Shown here: positions 57,146-64,000 of the stretch, piece by piece | How the letters are laid out: each line of letters starts with the position of its first letter | Numbering within the stretch: position 1 is the stretch's first letter | Assembly: GCF_030548465.1 (NCBI RefSeq) | Contig: NZ_JAUOSF010000002.1 | Span: forward strand, 461,070-525,069 | Direction: 5' to 3' | Source of the DNA: Tamlana sp. 2_MG-2023 | GTDB lineage: Bacteria; Bacteroidota; Bacteroidia; Flavobacteriales; Flavobacteriaceae | Length of the DNA: 64,000 nt | Notes under the pieces: model-generated | The model's input: the letters and a program-made list of their open reading frames with translations, nothing else | Told to the model about the DNA's origin: nothing | Databases searched by the model: none | Position numbers and translations under genes: made by a program

Positions 57146-60100
57146 ATGAACAGCTCAATTGAAAATAATCTTCTTGAATATGTTAGAAAAATAGACAACG
57201 AAGGTGTTTTTAATAAGCACGATGAAAAATTAATCGCAGAAGATTTTTTTATGCGACTTTTTGAATTAATCTACGGTTGGAAAAGTCTAGTTAACTTAAA
57301 CTACACGGAAAAGAATGCAGAAGGAATTGACTTGTATGATATCAAAAAAGGTATTGCTATCCAAGTCACAGCAATTCAGAGTAACGAGAAAAAAAAGATT
57401 GAAAAAGATACTGTTGAAAAAATACTAAAATATCACAGTTCAAAAAAAATAAATCAAATAATCGGCTTCTTTATTAGAGATAACAAAGCACTAGAAAAGA
57501 TAAGTGAGATTGAACTTTCTAAAACATATGGTAGAAGAATTTCAATAAAAACAACAAGACAAATAATTGGCGATTTTCAAAAAATAATTTCTACAGAAAA
57601 GAGAAAAAGAATTGAAGAAATTGTCAAACAAGAATTATCTTCTGAATTTAATGGATTAAGTAATTTTTGTTCGTTTATACCATTTGACAAAGTCATAACA
57701 TCAACGGAGTATATTACACCAGAAAATGCCATTTACTTTTCCGAATTTGAAAAAAAGAAAATCAAGGAGATTGCCTCTCTTTTTAATAAAAACAAAACCA
57801 AAGAGTACGCTATACTAGGAAACCCTTGTAGCGGAAAATCAACCTTTACAAAAGCAATTGTTAGAAATTTAATTCCTTACTACAAAACATATATTTTAGA
57901 CCTTTCAAATCCCGATTTAAATTACTCGAAAAGAGATTTAATGATGGAGATAAATCAACTTTCCTTTTACCATTCAATTATAATTCTTGAAAATGTCCAC
58001 GATAACGTAAACTTATTTAAAGAACTACGTCAAAAAATCGCCAGTTTTGAATGGATAAAAGGAATCTATATTTCAAGATATTATAACTCATTTAGAGAAG
58101 AAGACAAAAACTCAATTCTAAATGTCTTCAAAGACATATATCAATTTAGATATAATCCAGATTTTGAATTTGAAGAAAAAGTTTCAGGAATTATCGACAA
58201 TAGAGTATATCATTTAAAAAAAGAATTTCCTGATTTTGCTTGGTACAAAGGAGATTTTAAAACCATCTTAAAAAACACAGATAGTAATCTATTAAAACTA
58301 AATATTGCAATTGAAACTTGGATTTCATCAAACAAAAAAGGTAAGAATCTTAAACTTGACCAAGTTAACAATGACAATATTTATTCCTACTTTTTTGATG
58401 CTCATAAATTAAATGAATTCAATACGGCACTTCTATTTCTGTATTCTTATTTGTTTAGCCACGATATTTCATTTTTAAGAGTCAAAGGAAAAAATGAAGA
58501 GTTTGCAAAACTTAAAGAAAAGGGAATTATAATAAACTACACTACTAGTGATTATTACTATTTTCCACATAAAGATTATGCAAGTTTAATTCATCTAACC
58601 TTAACTAAAGAAAAAGATTTAGAAACAAAAGATTTAATAGGATTACTCATTAATTATCTTGACAATTACAAAACTGAATCAGAGTTAAATATTACTGAAA
58701 TAGTACTAAAATTGTATGCGTCAGGGCAATTCGAAATTGTGAAAGCACTATTAAATGAAACTAAAGTTCTTGAGCTAATTTCAATTAAATTCGATAGTAA
58801 TATTCGAAATTATGAAGTATTTGAATTGCAAAAAATATTTTTCCATTCATTTGATATGCTGAACAACAAAAATCAATCAGCTTATTACTCTCTTATTATA
58901 AAGTATTACTCAAAATACAAACTTGAACTTTATATATCAAAAGATTATTCTGTTTATAGCAATTTGCTTCAAATTGCTAATCAATTAAATATAGAGTTAG
59001 GAAATATTATTAGAACACTCCGAACAAACGAGCAGGCAAATACAAATGCCATTTCGGAATTAACAATGCGAATTAGCAAAAAGAAAGCAACCCCAGAAAC
59101 CGTAAATAGAATTCTTAATTCTTTTCATTTTCCTGAATGGCTATCTATGATAGAAAAATTGCCTACTCTTTCAAGAATCACAAACTCATTATCTGAATTA
59201 AATACTTCGCCTTTATCAAAAAAATTATTGCTCGGAATTATTAGACATTTAAATATTAAAGAACTTGTCAAAAAAGGAAATAAATTAAAAACTGTTCAAA
59301 TTGGTAAGTCAATCAGAGAGTTAGAAAAAATTGATATTGCTCTTGGTACAACGATTGCAAAAAAACTTCTTGACCAATTATCATTGAATCTTAATACATC
59401 TAATACAAATCTATCAGATTTCGCAAAAAGTTTATCAGATTTATCATCAATTGCTCCAGATTTAGTGAATTTAGAATTGAAAAAGAGTTTTGACAATGGA
59501 ATATTTTACAAATTACTTGAAAATGAACAAAGCTTAAGTAATATTTCAGCTAGAATACTTGAATTAAACACTACCATTGTTTCTGACAAAGAAATTTTTT
59601 ACGAAATAATAAATCGATTTTTAATTTCTTCTAGTTTCAACATATTACTACAAAGCGAGCGAAATATAAACAGTTTACTAATATTCTATGAATTAGTAAA
59701 AAAGAATGAAATCGAGATTAAAGGAATTACACAAAAGGAACTTTTAGCTATAACAAAAAAACAAATATTAAATATTGATTTTGACGTTGCAATATTATCG
59801 AATCCTAAAGTATTAAACATTCAAGAATTAAAGGAGAAAGTAAAAAATGAAATATCAGCTGAATTACTAAACAAGGTTTTAGATGGTTCAAAGTTTACTG
59901 TTATGGAATCTTTATTCCTTGTTTTAACAAGGGTTGACAAAGAAAAAACTATAAACGCATTGAATATGTCAGATTTAAATATCCTTCGTAATTCAATGTG
60001 TCACAAAGAACTTAATATAAGTCAATCAACCGAAGTTCTAAATAAAACAAAGAATAAAACATTTGTAAATGATAATTTGAATTCAAATTTATTTTGCAGT

Positions 60101-60625
60101 AATCTTTTAGATAAATACTTAACAATACAACGAGCAGACGAATATCAATATGGAAGATTGAATTTTGGAGATTATTTAAAGGCTTTTGACTATTCTCTAA
60201 AAATTGATTTTAAAATAGCAATAAAACATTTTGAAAATGATTTTCTTAAAAAATTAAAAATATCGAATAACAAAAATCTTACTATTTCATCTTTGTTCCA
60301 ATCTTTGAGAAGAATAGAAGAATTGACAGATAGTAAGTATAATAAAGAAATCAGAGCGTTTCTAAAACTTTACAAACCAAAATTCTTAAATGGAATTAAA
60401 AACGAGAATTTAGCAAAAACAACATCAGGACTTGTTGAATTAAGTAAATGTGATTTAAAAGATTTCGCAGACGAATTACTTTATGACTCAAAGAATGTTA
60501 TTTTATTAAAGATTAAACAATTGAATGGAGACAAAATTTTAAATGCAAAAATATTTCCTGACATAGAAAAAATAGCAATTGGAAAAGCAAAAATCCTATT
60601 GACGGAAATAAAAGCCAGCAGGTAA
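57146..60625 (+). CDS. Cassette 11: SMEK-domain P-loop NTPase, large
   Basis: 1159 residues, the largest gene in the array. Residues ~1-110 form a SMEK-like domain (AEGIDLYDIKKGIAIQVTAI), which is thought to have a restriction-endonuclease-like fold. A P-loop NTPase follows with Walker A ILGNPCSGKST (G225-T233) and Walker B-like SIIILENVHDN. The last ~700 residues are helical repeats with many LSxLxxxLxxL phrases, compatible with a sensing array. The order of effector, NTPase and repeat sensor resembles STAND/Avs-type anti-phage proteins. The stop codon TAA is part of the matched end GCAGGTAAC. Function inferred. Confidence 0.78.
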   Translation: MNSSIENNLLEYVRKIDNEGVFNKHDEKLIAEDFFMRLFELIYGWKSLVNLNYTEKNAEGIDLYDIKKGIAIQVTAIQSNEKKKIEKDTVEKILKYHSSKKINQIIGFFIRDNKALEKISEIELSKTYGRRISIKTTRQIIGDFQKIISTEKRKRIEEIVKQELSSEFNGLSNFCSFIPFDKVITSTEYITPENAIYFSEFEKKKIKEIASLFNKNKTKEYAILGNPCSGKSTFTKAIVRNLIPYYKTYILDLSNPDLNYSKRDLMMEINQLSFYHSIIILENVHDNVNLFKELRQKIASFEWIKGIYISRYYNSFREEDKNSILNVFKDIYQFRYNPDFEFEEKVSGIIDNRVYHLKKEFPDFAWYKGDFKTILKNTDSNLLKLNIAIETWISSNKKGKNLKLDQVNNDNIYSYFFDAHKLNEFNTALLFLYSYLFSHDISFLRVKGKNEEFAKLKEKGIIINYTTSDYYYFPHKDYASLIHLTLTKEKDLETKDLIGLLINYLDNYKTESELNITEIVLKLYASGQFEIVKALLNETKVLELISIKFDSNIRNYEVFELQKIFFHSFDMLNNKNQSAYYSLIIKYYSKYKLELYISKDYSVYSNLLQIANQLNIELGNIIRTLRTNEQANTNAISELTMRISKKKATPETVNRILNSFHFPEWLSMIEKLPTLSRITNSLSELNTSPLSKKLLLGIIRHLNIKELVKKGNKLKTVQIGKSIRELEKIDIALGTTIAKKLLDQLSLNLNTSNTNLSDFAKSLSDLSSIAPDLVNLELKKSFDNGIFYKLLENEQSLSNISARILELNTTIVSDKEIFYEIINRFLISSSFNILLQSERNINSLLIFYELVKKNEIEIKGITQKELLAITKKQILNIDFDVAILSNPKVLNIQELKEKVKNEISAELLNKVLDGSKFTVMESLFLVLTRVDKEKTINALNMSDLNILRNSMCHKELNISQSTEVLNKTKNKTFVNDNLNSNLFCSNLLDKYLTIQRADEYQYGRLNFGDYLKAFDYSLKIDFKIAIKHFENDFLKKLKISNNKNLTISSLFQSLRRIEELTDSKYNKEIRAFLKLYKPKFLNGIKNENLAKTTSGLVELSKCDLKDFADELLYDSKNVILLKIKQLNGDKILNAKIFPDIEKIAIGKAKILLTEIKASR

Positions 60626-60753
60626 CACCGTATATAATTAATGGCTAGTTTTAGCTTGCTTACGAAAATCCTTGCAGATTTTCTATTTGGTTTTTATTTG
60701 CTAAATTACGCGCTTAAACACGCCACTAATCATACACAAAACCGTTGGCAGCA
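60618..60753. repeat. attC-like site 11 (class B)
   Basis: End GCAGGTAAC is the reverse complement of the start GTTACCTGC. L-boxes GTATAT / ATACAC with one G-T wobble on the bottom strand. Hairpin GAAAATCC-TTGC-AGATTTTC, one imperfect pair. Confidence 0.83.
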
Positions 60754-60832
60754 ATTTGGAACAATCCCTTAAAATAATAAATAAATGCTAATAATTAAGT
60801 ATTGTGAATAACCTTAAATTAAACTTCAATAA

Positions 60833-61261
60833 ATGGATATAGCTTGGATTATTGTGAAATTTATAATTGCGAATATTTTACTGTTAATGATATCATCGAC
60901 TTTGATTGGAATTATTTTTCGTGGAATATTTAAACCGAGAACCGATAATTCAACTAGTGAATATGTCGCTGAATTGTATGAAAAAAGAAGAAAAAGAGGT
61001 TTAACTTCTGCTATAGTTACTTCTGTTATAACAATTATTTTATTTTTTTATCTATATAAATATACTAACATCTATATAATAATAGGAATTATTTTGAACA
61101 TGATTTCGAGAACAAAAGATTTATTAAATGAAATAAGAACTGGGATTAAGACAACAAAAAGAAACGTGTCAAATGATAGATTGGATTTGGTCCTAAGCAT
61201 TGTGACTTTTTTAGGAGTTGCAATTTTTAATTATGGTCTATATTTGATGTGGATAAAATAA
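60833..61261 (+). CDS. Cassette 12: small membrane protein
   Basis: 142 residues with four hydrophobic segments: ~6-27, ~58-75, ~78-92 and ~121-139, separated by short basic loops (EKRRKRGLTS). No enzymatic motif. The start is 89 nt after the boundary, the longest leader in the array; 60744-60832 has no other ORF. Unknown function. Confidence 0.72.
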   Translation: MDIAWIIVKFIIANILLLMISSTLIGIIFRGIFKPRTDNSTSEYVAELYEKRRKRGLTSAIVTSVITIILFFYLYKYTNIYIIIGIILNMISRTKDLLNEIRTGIKTTKRNVSNDRLDLVLSIVTFLGVAIFNYGLYLMWIK

Positions 61262-61266
61262 AAAAC

Positions 61267-61406
61267 TGCTGCCAACATTGTATATAAAAAATTGCTATTT
61301 TTAGCTTAACCAATGTTAGTTGCTTTGTTTGCTTGCATCTGATTTTCCTTCGGAAAATCCTCGCACTCAAACACGCAACATTTCATATACGTAACCGTTA
61401 TGTGCA
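61267..61406. repeat. attC-like site 12 (class B variant)
   Basis: End TGCTGCCAAC is the reverse complement of the start GTTGGCAGCA. L-boxes GTATAT / ATATAC. Hairpin GATTTTCC-TTC-GGAAAATC. Confidence 0.84.
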
Positions 61407-61842
61407 ACGTATCCACTCTGCTGAAAAGCATATAATCCCAAAATTATAACGTAAAAAGCAAAGCGCAATCGGACTAACTTACTCAGCCGATTTCGGACTT
61501 TAACGATACGAAACTGTTGCGACGGACTGATCCAAAAAACGGAAAATTTCTCATAAAATTTAGTAGTTTAAGAATCTGAATATTAAAATGTGATTACTCT
61601 GCTGGTTTCTGCACGAATCAAAACGCAACTGTTGTATCGCACTGTTTAGCTAAACGGCATATCTTTGTATAATAAAAGTGAATAAGATCGTGAAAATCAC
61701 TCAAACTGGCTTACTCAAGCGGCTTCTGACCATTGCAATGCGCAACTGTTACGGCGGACTGACTTTCTGGGCGGCAAATTTTTGCGGAATTTAAGGGGTT
61801 TAATACGCAAAAAAATATCAATTTTCTCAACACAAAAACGCG
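61397..61842. other. Cassette 13: no ORF; three degenerate ~70-nt repeat units
   Basis: No reading frame longer than about 50 codons. Three related units begin near 61479, 61594 and 61711, about 115-117 bp apart. Shared phrases are TTACTCA, CGGTTTC(G/T)GAC-like, (A)CGCAACTGTTG and CGGACTGA followed by ACGGCAAAT. The phrase GCAACTGTTGC is a short palindrome. It could encode a structured RNA or be relics of a coding gene. Two more units are in cassette 14. Confidence 0.6.
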
Positions 61843-61989
61843 GCACATAACAAAATGTAAAATTCATTGCTTACTTTAGCGTTAAGTTAATGTGCTGTAC
61901 TTCTATCCAACTTCGGATTTCCAATCGGAAATCCTACTTTCTTAGTCGCAACGCACCTTACATGAGACCGTTGTGTGTAACGCCTCACT
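61843..61989. repeat. attC-like site 13 (class C)
   Basis: End GCACATAAC is the reverse complement of the start GTTATGTGC. L-boxes ATGTAA / TTACAT. Hairpin GGATTTCC-AATC-GGAAATCC. Class C flanks differ from A and B. Confidence 0.84.
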
Positions 61990-62415
61990 CCTATCTAAAA
62001 AGCTCGATTCCTTAATATCTGGCTCCAAAAAACTCTTATTTCCTCAAAAAATAACAGAACTAATTCTCCTGGAATCTAAGCGAAAACAAACTTTAAAAAT
62101 ATAGCGCAATCGGATTCTGTTCACTCATGCGGTTTCGGACACTAGCAGAGCGCAATTATGACGTAATTCGGACTTTTAGACTGCTAAAATATGCCTAACG
62201 GAGCTCTAAAAAACTGATTCTGCCTACTCAGACGACTTCGGACACCAATATTACGCAACTGTTGCGGCGGACTGAAAATCTTGACGGCAAATTAGTTCGT
62301 GACAAAAATGAAGTTTAAAATCAAAACGTAAGTTTTACGGCAAATCTCCCGCTAAAAACAAATTTAAAACCCTTAATTTTAGACGTTTAAAGCACAAAAC
62401 AGATAAAAAAAGCGC
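61980..62415. other. Cassette 14: no ORF; two degenerate repeat units
   Basis: No reading frame of useful length. Units related to those of cassette 13 start near 62121 and 62224 (CACTCATGCGGTTTCGGAC and CTACTCAGACGACTTCGGAC, then GCAACTGTTGCGGCGGACTG). The start of this cassette (GTTGTGTGTAACGCCTCACT) recurs at 63925, so the cassette is duplicated in the array. Confidence 0.6.
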
Positions 62416-62554
62416 TACACACAACACAGTGTAAAGTACATTGCTTACTTTAGTACTTCTAATAATGTGTAGTACTGCTATTCAAATTCGGATTTCCATT
62501 CGGAAATCCTAACTAATTAGCCGCAACGTACCTTACACGAGACCGTTGTACTGC
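62416..62554. repeat. attC-like site 14 (class C)
   Basis: End TACACACAAC is the reverse complement of the start GTTGTGTGTA. L-boxes GTGTAA / TTACAC. Hairpin GGATTTCC-ATTC-GGAAATCC. Confidence 0.84.
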
Positions 62555-62608
62555 ATTTAAGAAAAACATTGTGCATAGAATAAAAATTCGAAAAATTGAA
62601 TAAAATAT

Positions 62609-63274
62609 ATGTTTGAAACCATCCAAGAATTAATTACCAATCCGCTCATTGCATTTATAGGAGTTATTCTTTTATGGGGTTTATTTTATATTCTTTTTTT
62701 GAGAGCATTCAAATTGAAAGAAATAACTTGGATTCGATTAGAGTTCAGTTGGATTTTCGTTGGAGTATTTGGATTATTGTTTTTAGTTGCGGAAAATAGA
62801 AAAAACAGAAGTACAAATGAATTAGAGCTATACAGTAATTATGTGCAGTCTAATTTGTCTGACTTAAACAGTTATTCTGGAATTCCAAATCATTGTTTCA
62901 AGTATAATAACAGTGGAGTTTTACCTCAAAATGTATTCGACCTAAGACAAGCTGAACAAGACTCAGTTTGTAGCTGGATGAAAAGAATTCATCAAATTAC
63001 ATCAGAATCCATTGCGAACGATTATAGTTCATTGCCAGATTTACCAATTCTAAACGTCACAAATTATCAAACTTCGACAGATTACGAATATGTTTTAGTT
63101 TATTTCAACCGAATAAATGAACTAACTAAAAAAAGAGATGAATTAAGAAAAATAGTAAATGACACATTTTGGGAAGGTTATAAATATACTTTTGGTATTC
63201 TATTCTTAATTATTGCTTTTGCTATTAGATTGACATTAGTTAGCAAGAAAATTATGGACAAAAAAACGAAATGA
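62609..63274 (+). CDS. Cassette 15 gene 1: membrane protein
   Basis: 221 residues. Hydrophobic helices at ~12-32, ~43-62 and near the C-terminus (~193-212). The central ~120-residue segment (LNSYSGIPNHCFKYNNSGVL, then SESIANDYSSLPDLPILNV) would be extracytoplasmic. Unknown family. The start is 64 nt after the boundary. The stop overlaps the next start by 4 bp (ATGA), so the two genes are translated together. Confidence 0.75.
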   Translation: MFETIQELITNPLIAFIGVILLWGLFYILFLRAFKLKEITWIRLEFSWIFVGVFGLLFLVAENRKNRSTNELELYSNYVQSNLSDLNSYSGIPNHCFKYNNSGVLPQNVFDLRQAEQDSVCSWMKRIHQITSESIANDYSSLPDLPILNVTNYQTSTDYEYVLVYFNRINELTKKRDELRKIVNDTFWEGYKYTFGILFLIIAFAIRLTLVSKKIMDKKTK

Positions 63275-63792
63275 ATCAAACCTTAATTATAGCTATCTTA
63301 TCACCAATTCTGTTAACTGTAGGCGGAATTATTTCTTGGATTATTAAATCTAAAAAAGAAGACGTCCTTAACTCAGAGGCTAAATCGAGAGAATTTAAGA
63401 TAGAAACTTATAAGATATTATTAGAACCGTTTATTGCAACAATGACTTTTACCTTATCAGAAAAAGTTAAACAAAGAGAAATAAATAAGCTTACAACATT
63501 GGAATATAAGAAAGCTGTATTTGATTTAACAACATTCGGGTCTGATAAAGCGATACAGATATTTAATAAAATAATGCAGACCTTTTTTCATTCAGACATT
63601 TATAAAGATGAGAATGGTGAATACACTTCTGATTATGGAAACAGATTGATTGCATTACTCAGCGAATTATTGTTGCAAATTAGAAAAGACTTATATACTA
63701 AAAAGACTAAATTAAAACGATCTGAAATGCTTGAATTTATGATTACAGATATGGAACAAACGAAAGAAATTATTAACGAAATGAAGTTATAA
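63271..63792 (+). CDS. Cassette 15 gene 2: membrane-anchored helical protein
   Basis: 173 residues with one N-terminal membrane helix (~3-23, IIAILSPILLTVGGIISWII) and a helical cytoplasmic part (TLSEKVKQREINKLTTLEYK, FDLTTFGSDKAIQIFNKIM). Unknown family. With its partner it may form a membrane complex. The stop is 5 bp before the matched end GCAGTACAAC. Confidence 0.75.
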   Translation: MNQTLIIAILSPILLTVGGIISWIIKSKKEDVLNSEAKSREFKIETYKILLEPFIATMTFTLSEKVKQREINKLTTLEYKKAVFDLTTFGSDKAIQIFNKIMQTFFHSDIYKDENGEYTSDYGNRLIALLSELLLQIRKDLYTKKTKLKRSEMLEFMITDMEQTKEIINEMKL

Positions 63793-63796
63793 AAAC

Positions 63797-63934
63797 GCAG
63801 TACAACACCGTGTATAATTCATTGCTAGTACTCGCCTACTTACGAAAATCCTCGCGGATTTTCTATTCGGTTTGTATTTGCTAAATTAGTTGCTGAAACA
63901 CGCAACGAAATCATACACAAACACGTTGTGTGTA
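63797..63934. repeat. attC-like site 15 (class B)
   Basis: End GCAGTACAAC is the reverse complement of the start GTTGTACTGC. L-boxes GTGTAT / ATACAC. Hairpin GAAAATCC-TCGC-GGATTTTC. Confidence 0.84.
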
Positions 63935-64000
63935 ACGCCTCACTCCTATCTAAAAAGCTCGATTCCTTAATATCTCGCTCCAAAAAACTCTTATTTCCTC
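63925..64000. other. Cassette 16 (start only): second copy of cassette 14
   Basis: The 76 bases to the window edge match the start of cassette 14 (61980-62055), with one substitution near base 51 (TCTGGCTCC versus TCTCGCTCC). The array therefore continues to the right. Confidence 0.75.

Larger units (their letters stand above)
45621..64000 (+). mobile_element. Integron-like cassette array (15 complete cassettes plus one partial)
   Basis: Boundaries at the first G of each GTT core: 45621, 46609, 47369, 48339, 49259, 50841, 51549, 52684, 53485, 56280, 57106, 60744, 61397, 61980, 62545, 63925. All genes are on the + strand. Each cassette starts GTT-N7-A, and its end carries the reverse complement of that start just before an attC-like palindrome. 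The variable N7 differs between cassettes but matches within a cassette (8-10 of 10 bases in every case). This within-cassette match is what circular integron cassettes show. The array runs off the right edge. Confidence 0.88.

Noticed and set aside
61397..62415. Short ORFs in the two ORF-less cassettes
   Set aside because: No frame exceeds about 50 codons or shows protein-like composition; the shared units do not keep a common frame.
46479..63934. CRISPR array
   Set aside because: The repeats are long, diverse and separated by genes of 0.5-3.6 kb; no short uniform spacers and no cas genes.
44407..64000. Classical class-1-like integron with IntI
   Set aside because: The recombinase lacks the IntI-specific insertion by eye, the gene is co-directional with the cassettes, and the core is GTT-N7-A rather than GTTRRRY. 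The array is called integron-like only.

Overview
The window looks like a chromosome segment of a marine-type Flavobacteriaceae (Bacteroidota). Supporting signs are the type IX secretion and gliding genes (a T9SS C-terminal sorting domain, PorP/SprF, PorQ), promoters of the TAnnTTTG type, ATG starts without clear Shine-Dalgarno sequences, a fused branched-chain 2-oxoacid dehydrogenase E1, and low GC. No tRNA, rRNA or CRISPR array was seen.

Region 1 (1-7800) is core genome: the end of a T9SS-exported adhesin, a PorP/SprF protein and a PD40/OmpA protein, then pdxH, rnz and a pyrR-pyrB-(small ORF)-rnz block. Region 2 (7870-14130) is a small accessory patch. A structured intergenic element and two copies of a MITE-like repeat with terminal inverted repeats bracket an ankyrin-repeat protein, a frameshifted beta-propeller gene and a SMI1/KNR4-like (SUKH) protein. 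A ParE/RelE-type toxin-antitoxin pair follows, itself flanked by 42-bp direct repeats. Region 3 (14170-44312) is mostly housekeeping: rpsA, a LysM protein, cmk, porQ, lon, a rhomboid protease, a lipid A-type acyltransferase, glmM, an ACP phosphodiesterase, uvrA, a LOG-family protein, an M1-like/outer-membrane fusion, a 2-oxoacid dehydrogenase, a D-2-hydroxyacid dehydrogenase and a CopA-type ATPase.

Region 4 (44407-64000, continuing past the window) is the most striking part. A tyrosine recombinase gene is followed 83 bp later by a head-to-tail array of 15 complete mobile cassettes plus the start of a sixteenth. Every gene in it is on the + strand. Between cassettes lie 135-205 bp attC-like imperfect palindromes. 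Each cassette begins with GTT-N7-A and ends with the reverse complement of its own first 7-10 bases followed by conserved inner sequence. This start-to-own-end match is the hallmark of integron gene cassettes. The complementarity is longer than the classical 7-bp GTTRRRY core. In all 15 cassettes position 11 is A at the start and C at the matching place at the end, which is a mismatch on the top strand but a G-T wobble on the bottom strand. The inner L-box co-varies between sites. By eye the recombinase lacks the extra domain that defines IntI, and it is co-directional with the array rather than divergent. I read this as an integron-like cassette capture system with a non-IntI recombinase.

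Several cassettes have an anti-phage or conflict-system flavour: a complete three-gene ABC-3C system (HNH effector, middle component, ABC ATPase) in one cassette, a SMEK/P-loop NTPase of 1159 residues, a KAP-family NTPase and a HEPN-motif protein. Others encode small membrane proteins, a lipoprotein hydrolase and unknowns. Two cassettes, and the start of a third, carry no ORF; the two complete ones hold degenerate ~70-nt repeat units.
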